Assembly (NCBI GenBank): GCA_030152675.1
Contig: JASLIY010000165.1
Coordinates: 1-11,194 of the forward strand
DNA from: Acinetobacter sp.
GTDB taxonomy: Bacteria > Pseudomonadota > Gammaproteobacteria > Pseudomonadales > Moraxellaceae
Direction of reading: 5' to 3'
Length of the DNA: 11,194 nucleotides
Made by a program: the position numbers and the translations under genes
The notes under the pieces: generated by a model
Database searches by the model: none
Seen by the model: the letters and a program-made list of their open reading frames with translations, nothing else
Told to the model about the DNA's origin: nothing
In this document: one piece after another, positions 6,693-11,194 of the stretch
Layout: every line of letters begins with the position of its first letter
How positions within the stretch are numbered: the stretch's first letter is position 1

Positions 6693-7550
6693 ATGAATAC
6701 AAGACATTTTAGCCAACTACCAAAACCGTATTTGGCTTATCCCAAGGTCATTCAAGGCCTGATTTTTAAAAAACCCAAGTCTGAAAATGGACTCCCACAG
6801 GTTGAATATGTGGTCGACAGCTTTAAAGTGGATCAGCAGCATTTAAAATCTTATAACCAAGTCTGTGGTTTTAAAGACAATGGCTATATCCCCGCCATGT
6901 ATTTGGCGGTACTGTCACAAAGTTTACAAATGCACATGATGACCCAAGAAGCTTTTCCATTTCCGATCTTGGGATTGGTGCATATTCGCAATCAAGTCAA
7001 ACAAATGCGTAAAGTTGGCAGCAATGAACAGTTGAGCTTGTCTTGCCAATTTGGCGAACTACAAGCCCATGATAAAGGCGTACAGTTTGATTTTATAACC
7101 ACGGTCAAAGTAGGTCACGATGTGGTGATGCAGGGGGTGACCACTTACTTATCACGTCAAAAAACGGCAACCAAGGCCAAACAAGACAAAGCTGCATTGA
7201 GTGAGGTGCCCGCCTATCAACTGCAAGCCACATGGGAAATTGCTGAAAATATCGGTCGTCGCTATGCCAAGATTTCAGGGGATTTTAACCTGATTCATTT
7301 GCATGCCGTGACCGCCAAAGCATTTGGTTTTAAACAGGCGATTGCACATGGGATGTGGAGTAAGGCGCGTGCCTTGGCCAGCTTGAGTTTGCCAGATGCT
7401 TATGAGGCGGATGTTTGGTTTAAATTGCCGATTTATTTGCCTTCTACTGTCGAGTTTTTAAGTGCTGAGCAAAAACAAAGTACTGAGTTTTTGATTCAAA
7501 ATCAGAAAAATCAAAAACCACATGTGGCAGGTGTGGTCAAAGCACTATAA
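6693..7550 (+). CDS. MaoC-type double-hotdog (R)-enoyl hydratase/dehydratase, HtdX-like
   Basis: Probable (R)-specific hydratase or 3-hydroxyacyl thioester dehydratase of the MaoC family. The 285-residue product has two hotdog halves: a divergent N-terminal one (about 15-155) and a C-terminal one with the hydratase 2 motif RRYAKISGDFNLIHLH, where Asp197 and His202 are the expected catalytic pair, followed by FGFKQAIAHGMW (about 212-222). The usual Pro after Asn in this motif is Leu here. Length and gene position resemble M. tuberculosis HtdX (about 280 residues), next to fabG4. I chose the ATG at 6693, which has AAGGG nine bases upstream; an in-frame ATG at 6621 would add 24 Ser/Gln-rich residues but has no ribosome site and follows a T-rich terminator tail. 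With the fabG product it would interconvert 3-keto-, 3-hydroxy- and enoyl thioesters. Chain length preference cannot be read. Confidence 0.89.
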   Translation: MNTRHFSQLPKPYLAYPKVIQGLIFKKPKSENGLPQVEYVVDSFKVDQQHLKSYNQVCGFKDNGYIPAMYLAVLSQSLQMHMMTQEAFPFPILGLVHIRNQVKQMRKVGSNEQLSLSCQFGELQAHDKGVQFDFITTVKVGHDVVMQGVTTYLSRQKTATKAKQDKAALSEVPAYQLQATWEIAENIGRRYAKISGDFNLIHLHAVTAKAFGFKQAIAHGMWSKARALASLSLPDAYEADVWFKLPIYLPSTVEFLSAEQKQSTEFLIQNQKNQKPHVAGVVKAL

Positions 7551-7559
7551 GATAAGTGG

Positions 7560-7587
7560 CCTAAACTCAACGGAGTTTAGGTCTTTG
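7560..7587 (+). terminator. Probable terminator after maoC
   Basis: CCTAAACTC (7560-7568), loop AACG, GAGTTTAGG (7573-7581), a perfect 9-bp stem starting nine bases after the maoC stop. The following TCTTTG is only a weak T tract, so termination may be incomplete. Confidence 0.65.
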
Positions 7588-7621
7588 CACTTAAATAAGT
7601 CCAAAGAAGATAGATTAATCA

Positions 7622-7674
7622 TGATGTTATACAGTGATGTCGACAGCGTAATGTAATAAACGTGATGTTATAAA
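7622..7674 (+). promoter_or_regulatory. Tandem extended -10 elements before the serine hydrolase gene
   Basis: The 10-mer TGATGTTATA occurs at 7622-7631 and again at 7663-7672, 41 bases apart. Each copy contains TG-T-TATA, an extended -10 core (TATACA at 7628-7633, TATAAA at 7669-7674). The first would give a leader of about 50 bases; the second would start about 11 bases before the ATG, inside the ribosome site, and so is less likely to be productive. Confidence 0.35.
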
Positions 7675-7691
7675 AATAAAAGGATCGGGGA

Positions 7692-8990
7692 ATGACAGGG
7701 TTAAAGGACATAATTTTTGCAGATGTACAACAGTACCAAGGCTGGGTAGATCCACGTTTTGTCGATTTGGCAGAGCAATTCAGCCGTCTGCAGGTCGGAC
7801 GCAGTGAGCGTGGTGGGGCTGCGCTCAGCGTCTATTTTCAAAATGAATTGGTGCTGGATATCTACACTGGTCAACAAACGGCGACTCAAGCATGGCGTGC
7901 CGATAGTATGGCGATGTGTTATTCGACCGGTAAAGGTGTGTTGTCGACCTTGGCGCATATCTTGGTCAGTCAGGGCATGCTTGACTATGACACACCGGTG
8001 GCGAGTTATTGGCCGGAGTTCGCACAGCAGGGTAAGCAGGATATTACCCTGCGCCATCTTCTCAGCCATCAAAGTGGTTTATACGATATCCGTAATATGA
8101 TCGATGCTGCCGTGGAAATGGCTGATTGGGCACATATGCTCAAAGTCATGGAGCAGGCCACACCGCGTTTTGCTGCAGCGCAGGATATTGCCTATCAAGC
8201 CTTGAGTTTTGGTTGGTTGGTCGGGGGAGCATTGGAAAAAGCCACACAACGACCACTCGCAGAGTTGATGCAACAGTATTTGGTTGATGCCTTAGACTTA
8301 GATGGTGCTTATTTTGGGACACCTACCGCTGAGTTGGGGCGCGTGGCACGACCGATTCGCCAAAATTCAACGGCTGTCGATACAGCAGCCAAGACATCTA
8401 GCGCGCCGCAGAACAAAGCAGCGTCTAGTGCAGCAGCGACTCAGAAGAAAAAGCATAAGTCGAGTATCCCACAGAAAATATTGCAGTTCTCTGGACAAAA
8501 CCCACAAGACTTTTTAGATGCCATGGTGCCCAAAGCCATGCGTGACTTTCATTTTTTTAGTGATCAAGGGCTGCAAGCGGTGATGCCAGCGGTCAATGGT
8601 GTGTTTACGGCACGTAGTTTGGCCAAGATCTATGCCATGTTGGCCAACCAAGGTCAATGGCAAGGACAGCAGCTGATCCAACCTGAGACTTTTGCTGCAC
8701 TTTCTGAAATTCAAAGCTTTAAGCGCGATCGCGTTATGCCGATCCCAATGAAATGGCGTTTGGGCTATCACCGCATCCTGAGTATGGGCAAGCGCGCCAA
8801 AAAAGGCTTTGGTCATATTGGCTATAACGGTTCTGGGGCTTGGTGTGATCCACAGCGTCAACTCAGTTTTGCCTATACCCATAATTTTCCTGTGGCCTCG
8901 ATTACAGGGGACTATCGCCTATGGGGCTTAACCCAAGAAAGCTTACGCTGCGCTGATGCGATTTTAAAAGGACGCAAAGGCTGGTTTTAA
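7692..8990 (+). CDS. Class C beta-lactamase-like serine hydrolase (family VIII esterase type)
   Basis: Serine hydrolase of the beta-lactamase/penicillin-binding fold, probably a cytosolic esterase or lipase since no signal peptide is visible at the N-terminus. Of its 432 residues, the catalytic SxxK motif is S78-T-G-K81 (CYSTGKG), the YxN-position tyrosine is probably Tyr168 (YQALSFGW), and the KTG-box equivalent is H375-I-G377 (FGHIGYNGSG), the usual form in EstB-like esterases. RHLLSHQSGLYD (121-132) is a typical family motif. Residues about 224-258 are an Ala/Ser/Lys/Gln-rich insertion with a QKKKHK cluster, interrupting the fold after the ARPI segment. The ATG at 7692 follows AGGA with eight bases between. 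It is downstream of maoC on the same strand but separated by a hairpin and 140 bases, so a link to the acyl-CoA genes is only suggestive. No evidence of a role in antibiotic resistance. Substrate unknown. Confidence 0.88.
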   Translation: MTGLKDIIFADVQQYQGWVDPRFVDLAEQFSRLQVGRSERGGAALSVYFQNELVLDIYTGQQTATQAWRADSMAMCYSTGKGVLSTLAHILVSQGMLDYDTPVASYWPEFAQQGKQDITLRHLLSHQSGLYDIRNMIDAAVEMADWAHMLKVMEQATPRFAAAQDIAYQALSFGWLVGGALEKATQRPLAELMQQYLVDALDLDGAYFGTPTAELGRVARPIRQNSTAVDTAAKTSSAPQNKAASSAAATQKKKHKSSIPQKILQFSGQNPQDFLDAMVPKAMRDFHFFSDQGLQAVMPAVNGVFTARSLAKIYAMLANQGQWQGQQLIQPETFAALSEIQSFKRDRVMPIPMKWRLGYHRILSMGKRAKKGFGHIGYNGSGAWCDPQRQLSFAYTHNFPVASITGDYRLWGLTQESLRCADAILKGRKGWF

Positions 8991-9051
8991 TGGCTATGCA
9001 TGTGCTGCACAACTTTTAGACATCAATGCGGATTTGTGTACAGGCTCACGG

Positions 9052-9111
9052 TGTGACAGCGTGAAAGGATTCACACTGACTGCAAAACACAGTATCCTTA
9101 TGCCTGTCACA
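9052..9111. repeat. 8-bp inverted repeat flanking the dnaX promoter
   Basis: TGTGACAG (9052-9059) and CTGTCACA (9104-9111) are perfect inverted copies, centres 52 bp apart. The left arm lies just upstream of the -35 box and the right arm covers the expected transcription start and touches the ribosome site. A smaller nested hairpin, GTGAA-AGGA-TTCAC, occupies 9061-9074. Confidence 0.45.
9070..9098 (+). promoter_or_regulatory. Likely dnaX sigma-70 promoter
   Basis: TTCACA (9070-9075, five of six consensus bases), 17-base spacer, TATCCT (9093-9098, four of six). Initiation would be near 9105, giving a leader of about 17 bases that carries the AAGGAG ribosome site. I see no T-tailed terminator in 8991-9060, so read-through from the hydrolase gene is also possible. 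Confidence 0.6.
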
Positions 9112-9121
9112 AGGAGCATCC

Positions 9122-11194
9122 ATGTATCAGGTACTTGCACGTAAATATCGTCCACGCAATTTCAATGAGTTGGTGGGGCAGAGTCATGTCTCTCGCGCCT
9201 TAACCAGTGCGCTTGATCGCGGACGTTTACACCATGCATATTTGTTTACGGGGACTCGCGGTGTGGGTAAAACCACCATTGCGCGGATCTTGGCCAAATG
9301 CCTGAACTGTGAAACCGGGGTGACCTCGACGCCGTGCGAAACCTGTGCGACGTGTCAGGCAGTGAATGCCGGACGCTTTATTGATCTGATCGAAATCGAT
9401 GCTGCCTCACGTACCAAGGTCGAAGATACCCGTGAGTTATTGGATAACGTGCCTTATGCACCGACCCAAGGTCGATTTAAGGTTTATCTGATCGATGAGG
9501 TGCACATGTTGTCAACGCATTCTTTTAATGCGTTGTTAAAAACCTTGGAAGAGCCACCCGCTCACGTCAAATTCTTATTTGCCACCACAGATCCACAAAA
9601 ATTACCGATTACGGTGATTTCGCGTTGTTTGCAATTTACCTTGCGGCCTTTGGCGGTAGATGAGATCACCCAACATCTGACTCAGATTTTAAATACCGAA
9701 GCGATTGAAGCGGATCAAGATGCATTGTGGCAGATTGGTGAGGCTGCCCAAGGTTCAGTGCGAGATGCCTTGTCCCTGACTGATCAGGCGATCGCTTTTG
9801 GACAAGGTTCGATTCATCACCAAGATGTCAAAGACATGTTGGGCTTAATCGACCGTACCATTATTTATGATTTGATGGCGGCGATTCATCAAAATCAACC
9901 GCAGCAAGTCAGTCGCTTGCTCTTACAGTTCCGTCAACAAGCACTTGATGTGGCGATGGTCTTGGATCAATTGATTTCAGCGCTACATGAATTGGCGATG
10001 ATGCAGTATTTGCCAGATCTGAGTCTTAAATACAGCACGGAAATCAATCAAAAGATCAAACAATTGGCCGCGATGATCTCCGCACAGGATATTCAGCTCT
10101 ATTATCAAATCGCTTGCAAAGGTCGTGCGGACTTACAGATCGCCGTGACCCAAGAACAAGGCTTTGAAATGACGGTGCTACGTTTGTTGGCCTTCCGTCC
10201 CTTATCGGTGAATGAAATTACCGTGCATGCGCAGACGATGCCACTGGCTGAGGCGGATAGCCAAGGGCAACAGCTTGCCCAAGCCCCACAACTTGAATCA
10301 CAACGACCTACGCAAGCACAACAACAAGACAGTGTGGACGACGCTGCGACGCCAACCATGCCGCCGCAGTCTGACACTGAGCATATCGCGCAGCACAACC
10401 CACTGGCGGCTGAGGTGCAAAGGCTCAAGCAAGATGATGATTCAGCCCCTGTGTCTGCACAGCATTCGTCGGAGGTGCAGACCTTGATGAGTTCAGAGCA
10501 TGCCGAGTTGGATCAGGTCGCCGTTGGCTCAAACGCAACGGCCTCAACCGACGCTCTAGCAGACCTTGCTTTGGAACATCGTGAGCATACGCAAGCACAG
10601 CAGACACAAGTCCAGCAGATAGAGTCAGTTGAAGCGGTGCAAACAGGTCCAGACGACGGAGTGGCAGATACTGCCGCAACTGTAGCAAGCTCACTCGAAG
10701 CTGTGCCAATCTTAGAACTGACCTCCTTTGATGCTGAGGCGGTTATTGCGCCGATCCAAGCGATGGATGTGGCTGCGATGTCAGATCAGGATGCCTTCTT
10801 TTTGGCGCCCGAAGCCGATCAGCGTCAAGCGACAGATCAAATGGTCGTGGCCGATCAAGCAGAGACAACGGCAAGCGCGCACAGTTCAGTGGCTTCTGGC
10901 GCTCAGCCACAAGCCACGTTGGATGCATTTGGTTTTGATCTCCCGCAACAGTCGCCAGCACAGCCCCTTGATGGAGCAGCTGAGGCAGTTGTTGAAAACA
11001 TGGGTGCTGCGGATGCCAATCAAATGTCACCACAGCAGATCTTGGCACTGGCGCCGCAGCAGCTCGAAGGTCACTGGACATTGGAAAAATGGGAATACTG
11101 GTTTAGAAGCAGTACCTTGCCGCCTGCAGTACAAGAGTTGGCACAACAAGGGGTGATGAATGGTGAGATTAATGGCGCCTGTGTCTTCCATATT
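9122..11194 (+). CDS. dnaX: DNA polymerase III subunit tau/gamma, 3' end cut by window edge
   Basis: Clamp-loader motor subunit that loads the beta clamp and, as tau, ties the leading and lagging polymerases to the DnaB helicase. I translated 691 uninterrupted codons to the window end. The AAA+ part is canonical: MYQVLARKYRP start, Walker A GTRGVGKT (44-51), four zinc cysteines (63, 72, 75, 78), Walker B VYLIDEVHML (121-130), sensor 1 TTD (155-157), SRC arginine finger (167-169) and GSVRDALS sensor 2 (211-218). The oligomerisation domain III ends near 361. Residues about 362-636 are a long acidic, Gln/Ala/Asp/Glu/Ser/Thr-rich linker, and the alpha-binding C-terminal domain begins near 637, with only 55 residues inside the window. 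The full protein should therefore exceed E. coli tau (643) by well over 100 residues. AAGGAG five bases before the ATG (9122) is an excellent ribosome site. No A-AAA-AAG frameshift heptamer is visible. Confidence 0.97.
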   Translation, partial: MYQVLARKYRPRNFNELVGQSHVSRALTSALDRGRLHHAYLFTGTRGVGKTTIARILAKCLNCETGVTSTPCETCATCQAVNAGRFIDLIEIDAASRTKVEDTRELLDNVPYAPTQGRFKVYLIDEVHMLSTHSFNALLKTLEEPPAHVKFLFATTDPQKLPITVISRCLQFTLRPLAVDEITQHLTQILNTEAIEADQDALWQIGEAAQGSVRDALSLTDQAIAFGQGSIHHQDVKDMLGLIDRTIIYDLMAAIHQNQPQQVSRLLLQFRQQALDVAMVLDQLISALHELAMMQYLPDLSLKYSTEINQKIKQLAAMISAQDIQLYYQIACKGRADLQIAVTQEQGFEMTVLRLLAFRPLSVNEITVHAQTMPLAEADSQGQQLAQAPQLESQRPTQAQQQDSVDDAATPTMPPQSDTEHIAQHNPLAAEVQRLKQDDDSAPVSAQHSSEVQTLMSSEHAELDQVAVGSNATASTDALADLALEHREHTQAQQTQVQQIESVEAVQTGPDDGVADTAATVASSLEAVPILELTSFDAEAVIAPIQAMDVAAMSDQDAFFLAPEADQRQATDQMVVADQAETTASAHSSVASGAQPQATLDAFGFDLPQQSPAQPLDGAAEAVVENMGAADANQMSPQQILALAPQQLEGHWTLEKWEYWFRSSTLPPAVQELAQQGVMNGEINGACVFHI

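Noticed and set aside
7692..8990. Acquired antibiotic-resistance beta-lactamase
   Set aside because: No signal peptide, HIG rather than a KTG box, and overall pattern of family VIII esterases. The fold alone does not imply drug hydrolysis.
8998..9017. TGTGC-T-GCACA followed by ACTTTT as terminator of the hydrolase gene
   Set aside because: A one-base loop cannot form a stable hairpin and the T run is short.
10728..11156. Open frame of 142 codons overlapping dnaX, plus opposite-strand frames at 10425-10709 and 10743-11081
   Set aside because: They lie wholly within the dnaX linker, whose repetitive codon use keeps other frames open. Their Arg/Trp/Lys-rich or Leu/Arg-rich translations resemble no protein and lack ribosome sites.
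1..11194. Mobile element, phage, CRISPR, toxin-antitoxin or defence system
   Set aside because: No transposase, integrase, long terminal inverted repeats, regular short repeats or small gene pairs were found on either strand. All sizeable genes belong to recognised housekeeping, transport or metabolic families.

Overview
The window looks like ordinary chromosomal DNA of an Acinetobacter species. The gene content supports this: an aceR/aceI chlorhexidine-efflux pair typical of Acinetobacter, a leuE-type exporter, transaldolase, a lipid-metabolism block and dnaX. So do the AT-leaning intergenic DNA and the close match of the AceI motifs to the Acinetobacter protein as I know it. I see no phage, transposon, CRISPR, tRNA or rRNA signature. 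Species cannot be fixed from this window.

Left block (1-2562, all minus strand): the 5' two thirds of a LeuE-like amino-acid exporter gene runs off the left edge. Transaldolase (tal) lies upstream of it, and its intrinsic terminator overlaps the likely leuE promoter. Upstream again is the LysR regulator aceR. Across a 126-bp divergent spacer with a clean T-N11-A dyad lies aceI (2689-3117, plus strand), a four-helix PACE-family proton-coupled exporter. A bidirectional terminator at 3260-3285 closes aceI against the converging thiolase gene.

Middle block (3326-7550): a FadA2/FadI-type thiolase gene (minus) is divergent from a high-molecular-weight FabG (FabG4-type, two SDR-like halves), followed by a MaoC-type double-hotdog hydratase (HtdX-like). 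As I recall it, this gene set and orientation match Mycobacterium tuberculosis fadA2 / fabG4 / htdX (Rv0243, Rv0242c, Rv0241c). Together the proteins could supply thiolysis or condensation, 3-ketoacyl reduction and enoyl hydration, three of the four steps of a beta-oxidation-like or reverse-beta-oxidation cycle. No acyl-CoA dehydrogenase gene is present here. The thiolase carries an 81-residue basic, low-complexity N-terminal tail and a second in-frame start with a near-copy of the first start's initiation region. A strong terminator separates fabG from maoC.

Right block (7692-11194, plus): a cytosolic class-C-beta-lactamase-like serine hydrolase (family VIII esterase type) with an internal Ala/Ser/Lys linker, then dnaX (DNA polymerase III tau/gamma) with a canonical clamp-loader ATPase, a roughly 275-residue acidic linker and an incomplete alpha-binding domain cut by the window end.

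I did not find a convincing new system. The most worthwhile leads are the two-start tailed thiolase, the conserved fadA2-fabG4-htdX-like architecture in a gammaproteobacterium, and several compact regulatory arrangements.
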